Source: Microbacterium sp. STN6 (lineage in GTDB: Bacteria > Actinomycetota > Actinomycetes > Actinomycetales > Microbacteriaceae). From it: a DNA stretch of 64,000 bases. Below the pieces are notes generated by a model. The model made no database searches. It was not told the DNA's origin and saw only the letters and a program-made list of their open reading frames with translations. Positions 1-6,968 of this stretch are shown in pieces. A program made the translations under genes and the position numbers. Every line of letters starts with the position of its first letter. Within the stretch, counting starts at the first letter, position 1. The stretch spans positions 1 through 64,000 of the forward strand of contig NZ_JAPMIT010000002.1 of assembly GCF_026410545.1 (NCBI RefSeq), in the 5' to 3' direction.

Positions 1-128
1 GGCGCTTTGCGCCTCCTCAATCCGCTGTGGGGACGGCGCTTTGCGCCTCCTCAATCCGCTGTGGGGACGGCGCTTTGCGCCTCCTCAATCCGCTGTGGGG
101 ACGGCGCTTTGCGCCTCCTCAATCCGCA
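1..128. repeat. Tandem 34-bp palindromic repeat, 4 units (family A)
   Basis: Units begin at 1, 35, 69 and 103; the last is diverged after the conserved TCCTCAATCCGC. Each unit holds a perfect short hairpin (GGCGC-TTT-GCGCC) followed by that conserved tail. Related single copies lie at 11513, 15570, 16517 and 35933, with another tandem array at 35996. The array may extend left of the window. Confidence 0.9.
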
Positions 129-148
129 ATGGGGCGGGTGAGCGCCAA

Positions 149-154
149 TAGGAT
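149..154 (+). promoter_or_regulatory. Leaderless -10 element TAGGAT
   Basis: TAGGAT ends 6 nt before the ATG at 161, so transcription would start at or next to the start codon. No Shine-Dalgarno sequence is present. Confidence 0.6.
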
Positions 155-160
155 TGAGGG

Positions 161-553
161 ATGGCCCGCACCCACACCCCGCTGAAACCGCGAAGCATCG
201 TCTGGGCCGCCGTCATCGACCTCGTCGCCGTGCTCGTGTTCGTGCTCATCGGCCGCGCCAGTCACGGCGAGCAGCTCGATGCCGGCGGCATTCTCACCAC
301 GTTCTGGCCGTTCGCGGTGGGCCTCGCCATCGGCTGGGCCGCGGCGCAGGCGTGGCGTCATCCGCTTCGACTGCCCCTGCCGGGCGTGCCGATCTGGCTC
401 ATCACGCTGGTGGGCGGAATGATGTTCCGCGTGCTCAGCGGTCAGGGCACGGCACTGCCGTTCGTGATCGTGGCCACCATCGCGCTGGCGATTCTGCTCA
501 TCGGGTGGCGCGTGGGCGCCATGCTCGTCACGCGCGGCCGCTCCGTCGAGTAG
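161..553 (+). CDS. DUF3054 family membrane protein
   Basis: A 130-residue integral membrane protein with about four hydrophobic helices (roughly residues 12-30, 44-62, 75-92 and 100-122). Its size and pattern match the DUF3054 family, common in Actinobacteria and of unknown function. The start follows a leaderless -10 (TAGGAT). It stands alone, convergent with the acyl-CoA dehydrogenase gene. Family assignment is by recognition of the sequence pattern; no biochemical role is claimed. Confidence 0.8.
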   Translation: MARTHTPLKPRSIVWAAVIDLVAVLVFVLIGRASHGEQLDAGGILTTFWPFAVGLAIGWAAAQAWRHPLRLPLPGVPIWLITLVGGMMFRVLSGQGTALPFVIVATIALAILLIGWRVGAMLVTRGRSVE

Positions 554-605
554 TGCGGTGCGGTGCGGTGCGGCGCTCAGCTGTTCGCGTTCAGCCCCGC
601 AGTGC

Positions 606-1775
606 TCAGCCGCCGATCGGCCCCAGCCACGCATTCGCGACGGTGGAGTGCGCCGACTCCGCATCCGACGGGTGGAAGATGCCCGCCAGCACGTCGCGGT
701 ACAGGCGCCCGAGCTCGTTGCCGTTGAAGTAGCTGCTGCCTCCCGAGACGCGGATGGCCTGGTCCACGACATGCCTGGCGCTCTCAGTGGCCCTCACCTT
801 CAGCCCGCTCAGCTTCGGGAACCACAGGCCGCCGTGGTCGACCTGCTCGTCGACGTCGCGGGCCAGCGAGGCGATCTGCGGCACGATGCCGTCGTAGGCG
901 ATGGCGGCGTCGGCGACGCGCCAGCGGATATCCGGGTCGTCTGAATAGGGCCGGCCGTCGTTCTTCATCGACGTGCGGCGCTTCACGGCCGCCACCGCCA
1001 GCTCGAGCGCGCGCGAGGCGATGCCCGTGTAGACCGAGGCGAGCAGGATCTCGAAAGCGGCGAAGATGCCGAAGACGAGCGGGTCGGCGTTCGGGCCCGG
1101 CTCGAGCCGGCGCACGACGCGGTCGGCGGGGGCGAAGGCGCCATCGAGCACCGTCGTGTTGCTCTGGCTCGCCCGCATGCCGATGGTGTTCCAGTCGTCT
1201 TTGACCTCGAAGCCGCCGCCCGCTCGGTCGACGAAGGCGTAGACGAGCTTGGGCGCATCCGTGCTGGTGGTGTCGAGGCCCATGGTGCCCAGGCGGCTCC
1301 AGGCGGGGGAGAGCGACGTGAAGATCTTGGTGCCGTAGAAGCGATAGCCGCCGCCGGGCTCGGGGCGGGCGTCGGTTCGCGAGCCGAAGAGCACCAGATC
1401 GTTGCCGCCCTCGCTGATGCCGAAGCCGAAGATCTCGCCTGCGGCGGCCTCGCGCAGCACGAAGTCGAGCGAGTCGTCGCCCCGGTCGTGCAGGATGCGG
1501 GCGACGCCGCTCCAGACGAGATGCATGTTGACGGCGAGGGCCGTGGCGGGCGCGGCGGAGGCGAGGCGTTGCTGCTCGCGGGCGACGCGGGACATGCCGA
1601 ACCCCGGGCCGCCGAACTCGGCCGGCACGAACATGGCGAGGTAGCCGGCGGCGCGCAGGTCGTCGAGGTCATCGGTGAAGAACGCGTTCTCGGCGTCGTA
1701 ACGGTCGGCGCGCGAGCGGATCTGCTCAAGCAGGTCGTCGCTGAGGAGGGAGTCTGTGCCGGTGATGTCGCTCAC
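606..1775 (-). CDS. Acyl-CoA dehydrogenase family protein
   Basis: A 389-residue flavoprotein of the acyl-CoA dehydrogenase superfamily. It has an N-terminal helical domain, a central beta domain with FGISEGGNDL and the KIFTS stretch near the FAD site, and a C-terminal four-helix domain ending in an SGGSSYF-type segment. The family oxidises acyl-CoA thioesters or uses FADH2 as a flavin monooxygenase (DszC/SfnC-like); the acyl-binding residues do not settle which. The GTG start overlaps the stop of the upstream DUF4349 gene by 4 nt (GTGA), implying translational coupling. Confidence 0.8.
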   Translation of the reverse strand: MSDITGTDSLLSDDLLEQIRSRADRYDAENAFFTDDLDDLRAAGYLAMFVPAEFGGPGFGMSRVAREQQRLASAAPATALAVNMHLVWSGVARILHDRGDDSLDFVLREAAAGEIFGFGISEGGNDLVLFGSRTDARPEPGGGYRFYGTKIFTSLSPAWSRLGTMGLDTTSTDAPKLVYAFVDRAGGGFEVKDDWNTIGMRASQSNTTVLDGAFAPADRVVRRLEPGPNADPLVFGIFAAFEILLASVYTGIASRALELAVAAVKRRTSMKNDGRPYSDDPDIRWRVADAAIAYDGIVPQIASLARDVDEQVDHGGLWFPKLSGLKVRATESARHVVDQAIRVSGGSSYFNGNELGRLYRDVLAGIFHPSDAESAHSTVANAWLGPIGG

Positions 1776-2686
1776 TCGGCCAGCCTACGCACACGGGCGC
1801 GGCGACGGGAGCGGATGACGACGAGCACGGCCCCGCCGATGATCGCGACGACGACAAGCCACGGCAGCAGCACGCCAAGCACGACGAGCAGGCCCGCACC
1901 GGCGGCGACGAGTGCCTGCCATCCGGTGCCGAGGCCGCTCCAGAACGAGTCAGGTGCGCCCGCGGCCACGACCCCTGGCGCGTTCAACTGCAGCGTGAGG
2001 GTCGCGTAGGCGACCTGATCCTTCAGATACGACTGCTGAGCCTTCAGGCTGTCGAGGTCGGCCTGCCGGTCGGAGAGCGCGGACTCGAGCGAGATCAGGT
2101 CTTTCGTGTCGTCGGCCTTGGCCATCAGGGCGAGCAGGCGGTCGACGGATGCCTGCAGCGCCCTCACGCGCGCATCCACGTCTTTGACACTGGTTGTCAC
2201 GTCGTCGGCTTTAAGGGTGAAGTCGTCGACGGTGCCGAGCTTCTTCAGACGTTCGACCGTGGCGTCGAGTCGGTCGGCGGGGATGCGCAACGTGAGCGAG
2301 GCGCTCGCCTGGCGTGTGTCCGTGGCCGGCTGTTCGGTGCGGTCGTCGACGCGGCCGTCGGCCGTCGCGACCGCGTCTGCCGCGGTCTCGGCCGCGCCGA
2401 TCGGATCTTTCACCGTGAGCGAGAGGTGGCCCGTCGAGACGACCTGGCGCTTCTCCGCCTGGGCGTTCGATTGTGTGCCGTTGCCGGCGGAGTCCGCTGC
2501 CTGGCCGTCGAGCTTCTGCAGCTGCGCTGGGCCTGCACCGTCGCCGACCTCGCTCGAGACCGCGCTGCCCCCCGCTGCGCGGGAGTCGCTGGAGCTGCCG
2601 TTCGTGCATCCCGTCAACAGCAGCAGCCCGGTGAGAGCTATCGCGGTGCCAGCCCCGGTCAGCGTTCTGGTGCGTCTGCGCATCAT
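1772..2686 (-). CDS. DUF4349 lipoprotein
   Basis: A 304-residue predicted lipoprotein. It has a basic N-terminus, a hydrophobic core and a lipobox (LLTGC, modified Cys about residue 27), then a Ser/Gly/Ala-rich linker. The DUF4349 domain (about 80-225) contains a coiled coil (about 165-215) and is followed by a transmembrane segment (about 250-290) and a basic tail. The protein would be anchored outside the membrane. Leaderless start: TATGGT ends 6 nt before the ATG. It is first in an operon with the acyl-CoA dehydrogenase gene. Function unknown. Confidence 0.82.
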   Translation of the reverse strand: MMRRRTRTLTGAGTAIALTGLLLLTGCTNGSSSDSRAAGGSAVSSEVGDGAGPAQLQKLDGQAADSAGNGTQSNAQAEKRQVVSTGHLSLTVKDPIGAAETAADAVATADGRVDDRTEQPATDTRQASASLTLRIPADRLDATVERLKKLGTVDDFTLKADDVTTSVKDVDARVRALQASVDRLLALMAKADDTKDLISLESALSDRQADLDSLKAQQSYLKDQVAYATLTLQLNAPGVVAAGAPDSFWSGLGTGWQALVAAGAGLLVVLGVLLPWLVVVAIIGGAVLVVIRSRRRARVRRLAE

Positions 2687-2692
2687 GGCTCA

Positions 2693-2698
2693 ACCATA
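2693..2698 (-). promoter_or_regulatory. Leaderless -10 element TATGGT
   Basis: On the minus strand TATGGT is followed by 6 nt and then the ATG at 2686. Confidence 0.6.
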
Positions 2699-2769
2699 GG
2701 GCGCGAGGCCGATGGCGGGCGTCACGATCCTGTTGCGATCGGGGCGCTGAGGCGGCATTCGCTGCGCCC

Positions 2770-2775
2770 TAGGCT
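2770..2775 (+). promoter_or_regulatory. Leaderless -10 element TAGGCT
   Basis: TAGGCT, 7 nt, then the ATG at 2783. A GGAGG is present but only 2 nt from the start, too close to act as a ribosome binding site. Confidence 0.6.
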
Positions 2776-2782
2776 GGAGGGC

Positions 2783-3766
2783 ATGCAGACACGCACTCTC
2801 GGCCGCACGGGCCGCACGGTTTCGGTCATCGGTCTCGGCACCTGGCAGCTCGGCGCCGATTGGGGCGAGGTCGACGAAGCGGATGCGCGCGCGGTGCTCG
2901 AGGCCTCGGCCTCCGCCGGCGTCACCTTCTTCGACACGGCCGACGTCTACGGAGACGGGCGCAGCGAGAGCATCATCGGCGGCTTTCTTGCGGGCAACCC
3001 CGGGCATGGCATCACGGTGGCTACGAAGATGGGGCGGCGGGTCGACCAGGAGCCGGGCAACTACACGCTCGAGAACTTCCGGGCGTGGACGGATCGCTCG
3101 CGCCGCAACCTCGGGGTGGACACGCTCGACCTCGTGCAGCTGCACTGCCCGCCGACGCCCGTGTTCTCGTCGGATTCCGTGTACGACGCGCTCGACACGC
3201 TCGTCGAGGAGGGCGCTATTGCCGCGTACGGGGTGAGCGTCGAGCGCTGCGACGAGGCGCTCGCCGCCATCGCGCGGCCGGGCACCGCGACGGTGCAGAT
3301 CATTCTCAACGCGTTCCGGCTGAAGCCGCTCGACGAGGTGCTGCCGGCCGCCCGCGAGGCTGGCGTTGGCATCATCGCCCGGGTGCCGCTGGCGTCGGGG
3401 CTGCTGAGCGGGCGGTACACCGCCTCGACCACGTTCGCCGAGAACGACCACCGCACCTTCAACCGGCACGGCGAGGCGTTCGACCAGGGCGAGACGTTCT
3501 CGGGTGTCGACTTCGAGGCGGGCGTCGCCGCCGCGCAGGAGTTCGCGGCGCTCGTGCCCTCCGGGCTCACCGCGGCGCAGGCGGCGCTGGCATGGGTGGC
3601 GCAGCAGGATGGCGTGAGCTCGGTGATTCCCGGCGCCCGCTCGGTGGAGCAGGCGCGCGCAAACGCCGAGGCGGGGTCGGTCGAGCCGCTGCCGGACGGG
3701 TTCGAGACCGCGGTGGGCGACATCTACGACCGGTACTTCCGCGCGAGCGTGCACCCTCGCTGGTAG
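2783..3766 (+). CDS. Aldo/keto reductase
   Basis: A 327-residue NADPH-dependent aldo/keto reductase with a (beta/alpha)8 barrel. The N-terminal RTLGRTGRTVSVIGLGTW strand, the FFDTADVYGDGRSE motif (catalytic Asp and Tyr), the ATKMGRR lysine, the VQLHCPP histidine and the C-terminal SSVIPGARS cofactor loop are all visible. The open frame extends upstream, but ATG 2783 begins the recognisable fold and has a leaderless promoter. It ends 9 bp from the convergent aldo/keto reductase at 3776. Substrate unknown. Confidence 0.9.
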   Translation: MQTRTLGRTGRTVSVIGLGTWQLGADWGEVDEADARAVLEASASAGVTFFDTADVYGDGRSESIIGGFLAGNPGHGITVATKMGRRVDQEPGNYTLENFRAWTDRSRRNLGVDTLDLVQLHCPPTPVFSSDSVYDALDTLVEEGAIAAYGVSVERCDEALAAIARPGTATVQIILNAFRLKPLDEVLPAAREAGVGIIARVPLASGLLSGRYTASTTFAENDHRTFNRHGEAFDQGETFSGVDFEAGVAAAQEFAALVPSGLTAAQAALAWVAQQDGVSSVIPGARSVEQARANAEAGSVEPLPDGFETAVGDIYDRYFRASVHPRW

Positions 3767-3775
3767 CGGCAGGGC

Positions 3776-4603
3776 TCAGTCGAGGTCGTCCGGGTCCTTG
3801 CCGGTACGCTCGCCCGTCTCGAGAGTGGCGATGGCTGCCATGTCGTCGGCATCCAGAGTGAAGTCGAAGACATCAAAGTTCTCGCGGATGCGCTGGGCAT
3901 GCACCGACTTCGGAATCACCACGAGCCCCAGCTCCAGGTGCCAGCGAATGACCACCTGCGCCGGCGACTTGGCGTGCTTGGCCGCGACGGCCGCGAGCAC
4001 CTCACTGCCCAGCACCCGCCCGCGCGCGAGCGGCGACCAGGACTCGGTGAGAATGTCGTGCTGCGCATTGAACACGCAAACCTCAGCCTGCGGCAGCAGC
4101 GGGTGCAACTCGACCTGGTTGATGACGGGTGTGACCTCGCTCTCGCCGAGGAGCCGCTCGAGGTGGTGCGTGTGGAAGTTGGAGACGCCGATCGAGCGCA
4201 CGCGGCCGTCGGCGCGCAGCTTCTCGAGCGCCCGCCACGTCTCGACGTAGAGGTTCTGCCTGGGCGCCGGCCAGTGGATCAGGTACAGGTCGACGTAGCC
4301 GACCCCGAGCTTGGCCAGGCTCTCGTCGAACGCGCGCTGCGTCTCGTCGTAGCCGTGGCGGTTGTTCCACACCTTCGTCGTGATGAACAGCTCGTCGCGC
4401 GCGATGCCCGACGCGGCGATGCCCTCGCCGACCCCACGCTCATTCTCGTAGAGCTCGGCCGTGTCGATGTGACGATAGCCGGTCTCGATGGCGGTGCGAA
4501 CGGCGTCGCTCGCCGCGGCATCCGGAATCTTGTAGACCCCGAGCCCCAGCTGAGGAATCGTGTGGCCGTCGTTGAGCGTCAGTCGAGGCGAGAGCGTTGC
4601 CAT
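3776..4603 (-). CDS. Aldo/keto reductase (2,5-diketogluconate reductase-like)
   Basis: A 275-residue reductase of the DkgA/AKR5 type. The catalytic tetrad is visible as YRHIDTAELYENE (Asp, Tyr), TTKVWN (Lys) and LIHWP (His); the cofactor loop is VIPKSVHAQRIREN. ATG 4603 is chosen because a CATAAT -10 lies 7 nt upstream; the next in-frame ATG (4612) would fall inside that -10. It shares the same general role as the neighbour at 2783 but belongs to a different subgroup. Confidence 0.9.
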   Translation of the reverse strand: MATLSPRLTLNDGHTIPQLGLGVYKIPDAAASDAVRTAIETGYRHIDTAELYENERGVGEGIAASGIARDELFITTKVWNNRHGYDETQRAFDESLAKLGVGYVDLYLIHWPAPRQNLYVETWRALEKLRADGRVRSIGVSNFHTHHLERLLGESEVTPVINQVELHPLLPQAEVCVFNAQHDILTESWSPLARGRVLGSEVLAAVAAKHAKSPAQVVIRWHLELGLVVIPKSVHAQRIRENFDVFDFTLDADDMAAIATLETGERTGKDPDDLD

Positions 4604-4610
4604 GCCTTCC

Positions 4611-4616
4611 ATTATG
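4611..4616 (-). promoter_or_regulatory. Leaderless -10 element CATAAT
   Basis: Minus-strand CATAAT, 7 nt, then ATG 4603. This supports the shorter start of the aldo/keto reductase. Confidence 0.5.
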
Positions 4617-4788
4617 AATCGGATGCCGCAGGCCGCACCCCGTCGCCTGCTGTTCCTGCTCCCCGCCGCCGGCTCCTCCCGCTCGTGGGAATCGAGCAGA
4701 TGGGAACAGCAGTGCGCGGAACGGTGTTGGGACTTCCGGGAGAGTTCCGCGGCCGTTCGGGCGCGGGCCATTCGTGTGAGGGAGATGC

Positions 4789-5364
4789 ATGTCAAGGCTG
4801 ATGATTGTTGTGGGAAGCGTTCGCCCGGGGCGGATCGGGCTGCCGATCGCCGATTGGGTGCGCGAGCAGGCGGAGGCCGACGGGCGGTTCGAGGTGGACT
4901 TCGTCGACCTCGCCGAGCTCAACCTGCCGTTCATGGACGAGCCCAACCATCCGCGCCTGCGGCAGTACACCAAGCAGCACACGCTCGACTGGAGTGCCCG
5001 CGTCGAGGCCGCCGATGCGTTCATCTTCGTCACGCCCGAGTACAACTACAGCTACGCGCCGGCGCTCAAGAACGCGGTCGATTTCGTCTTCCAGGAGTGG
5101 TCGCGCAAGCCGCTCGCCTTCGTCAGCTACGGTGGCGTCTCCGGGGGAACGCGCGGCGTCGTGGCACTCGGCACCACCGTGACCGCGGTGGGTCTCGTTG
5201 TCGTGCAGCCCAAGGTTGAGATTCCCTTCGCCGTCAAGCAGCTCGGTGACGACGGCCGGTTCGAGGCCAACGAGCACCAGGAGAAGACGCTCGCCGCAGC
5301 GCTCGCCGAGATCGCGGCGCTCGACGTGGCGCTGCGCCCGGTGCGTCCGCTGCCTCGCGCCTGA
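4789..5364 (+). CDS. NADPH-dependent FMN reductase
   Basis: A 191-residue flavodoxin-fold reductase. The IVVGSVRPGRIG phosphate-binding loop lies at residues 6-17, the TPEYNYSYAPALKNAVDF flavin/dimer motif at about 82-99, and a YGGVSGG loop at about 115. This class reduces FMN or quinones with NADPH in the cytoplasm. A GAGGGAG Shine-Dalgarno sequence lies 4 nt before the ATG. Convergent with the MFS gene. Confidence 0.85.
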   Translation: MSRLMIVVGSVRPGRIGLPIADWVREQAEADGRFEVDFVDLAELNLPFMDEPNHPRLRQYTKQHTLDWSARVEAADAFIFVTPEYNYSYAPALKNAVDFVFQEWSRKPLAFVSYGGVSGGTRGVVALGTTVTAVGLVVVQPKVEIPFAVKQLGDDGRFEANEHQEKTLAAALAEIAALDVALRPVRPLPRA

Positions 5365-5390
5365 GCGCTGGGGCCCGCGGCGCAGCGTCG

Positions 5391-6599
5391 CTAGCTCGGC
5401 AGTACCTGCACGGGCTCGGTGTCGGGGATCGGGCTCGCATCCCTGCCGCGCAGGTCGGGGTGCCAGCGCTTGCCGATCACGGGAACCAGCACGCCCACCG
5501 CGGCGAAAGCCACGGCGATCCAGAACGCGCCGATCGAGCCCGAGCGGTCGATGAGCAGCCCGGCGAGGGCCGATCCGAGCGCCGCGCCCATCAGCTGGCC
5601 GGTGCCTACCCAGCCGTACGCCTCGGCCGTGTCGCTGAACTTGACGCTCGACGACACGATCGCGAACTGCACCGCAAGGGCGGGTGCGATGCCGGCGCCG
5701 GCGATCACGAGCGTGGCAGTCATCCACCAGAAGTTGAGCCACAGCGACGCGAGCACGAGCCCGACCAGCACGATCGCCATGCGCTTGGCGAGCGACCACG
5801 GGCTGATGGCGATTCCGCCGAGCAGCAGCCCGCCGAGCAGCGATCCGAGAGACCAGATAGCCAGCACGATGCCCGAGTTCGGCGACCCCTCACCGAACGT
5901 CGCCACGACGCCAGCCTCGATCGCCGCGCACGAGCCGATCAGCAGGAACCCGGTGATGGTCGCGAGCATCACGGGCGGCTTCGCGAGCACGCTGCCGAGG
6001 CGCCGCTTGCTGCGCGGGATGCGCACGCGGCCCACCTCGGGCGACGCGATGAACCAGACCCCGCCGGCGAGCATGAGCGCGACCGACATGAGGATGCCCT
6101 CGATCGTGCCCACCTGCGTCGAGACGAACGTGATGACGACGGGGCCCGCGATCCAGATGATCTCCTGGGCAGACGCGTCGAGTGAGAACAGCGGCGTGAG
6201 CTGCCTTGAGTTCACGAGCTTGGGGTAGATGGTTCGCACGGCAGGCTGCACGGGCGGCATCGTGAGACCGGCGGCGAACGCGACGGCCATCGTCGCCGGG
6301 ATCGTCAGCACGAAAACACCGATAACCGCGACGGATGCTGCGCACAGCGTCAGCGTCAGCGACAACACGAGCCGCATTCCCCACACGCCCATGAGCCGAC
6401 TTGTCAGCGGCCCAGCGATGGCCTGACCCACGCTCATGGCGCCCAGAACGAGGCCGGCCGCAGCATAGGAGTGGTGGATGCGCTCGACGTGCAGAAGGAA
6501 CGCGAGCGAGAGCATCCCGAAAGGGAAGCGAGCGGTGAGCTGTGCGGCAATGATCCGGGCCACGCCACGCGTTCTGACCAGGCCCGAATATGTGCTCAC
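5391..6599 (-). CDS. MFS transporter
   Basis: A 402-residue major facilitator superfamily permease with about twelve hydrophobic segments and a basic central loop (RIPRSKRRLG, about residue 195). The C-terminal segments carry GxLxG repeats. The GTG start follows TAGACT by 9 nt. The pattern resembles drug or metabolite exporters of the UMF1/YbjJ kind; the substrate cannot be read from sequence. Confidence 0.82.
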   Translation of the reverse strand: MSTYSGLVRTRGVARIIAAQLTARFPFGMLSLAFLLHVERIHHSYAAAGLVLGAMSVGQAIAGPLTSRLMGVWGMRLVLSLTLTLCAASVAVIGVFVLTIPATMAVAFAAGLTMPPVQPAVRTIYPKLVNSRQLTPLFSLDASAQEIIWIAGPVVITFVSTQVGTIEGILMSVALMLAGGVWFIASPEVGRVRIPRSKRRLGSVLAKPPVMLATITGFLLIGSCAAIEAGVVATFGEGSPNSGIVLAIWSLGSLLGGLLLGGIAISPWSLAKRMAIVLVGLVLASLWLNFWWMTATLVIAGAGIAPALAVQFAIVSSSVKFSDTAEAYGWVGTGQLMGAALGSALAGLLIDRSGSIGAFWIAVAFAAVGVLVPVIGKRWHPDLRGRDASPIPDTEPVQVLPS

Positions 6600-6637
6600 A
6601 AGAGACCGAGTCTAGTCGGCCGTGTCTGTTTTGAGGG

Positions 6638-6687
6638 GTCCGGTCACTTCGTGGGTCGAGGGTGTCGTGCACTCGCAAAATGGCCCG
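6638..6687. repeat. Dispersed palindromic repeat, family C, copy 1
   Basis: Shares the cores GTGGGTCGAG and AAATGGCCCG, and the spacing between them, with the two copies at 35759 and 35854. The ends are inverted (GTCnGGnCA...ATGGCCCG). It lies between the MFS promoter and the nrd control region. Confidence 0.7.
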
Positions 6688-6773
6688 CATCGCGTGGGAG
6701 TTGCGGTGGTGCCGCGCTGCGCCGCATCCTGTGCATAACTCGTCGAACTTATGCACATCTGTGGATGACACGC

Positions 6774-6823
6774 CCACTATATGTGGGGTTACCCCTCGCG
6801 TGCCGACCCGCTATATAGTGGTC
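6774..6823 (+). promoter_or_regulatory. Two NrdR boxes upstream of nrdA
   Basis: Box 1 (6774-6789, core CTATATGTGG) and box 2 (6808-6823, core CTATATAGTG) resemble the NrdR consensus acaCwAtATaTwGtgt. They are 34 bp apart, about three helical turns. NrdR is the ATP/dATP-sensing repressor of ribonucleotide reductase genes in bacteria. Box 2 overlaps TATAGT, a plausible -10, so repression by promoter occlusion is expected. The nrdR gene itself is not in the window. Confidence 0.75.
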
Positions 6824-6968
6824 ACACGCCGAATCGACGTGAGGGTGATGTCACCCCCGGCCGAGGGTCATCGACCTGATCCGAGACCGATTCGAGCGCA
6901 TTGGGGAACCGGCAGCACGGGGGCGATTCGTCGCGCCCGCCGGTATGGGACTGCAAGGAGTGGAACAC

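Noticed and set aside
1-128. Possible CRISPR array
   Set aside because: Units are contiguous with no unique spacers, and the same hairpin occurs dispersed elsewhere; no cas genes are present.
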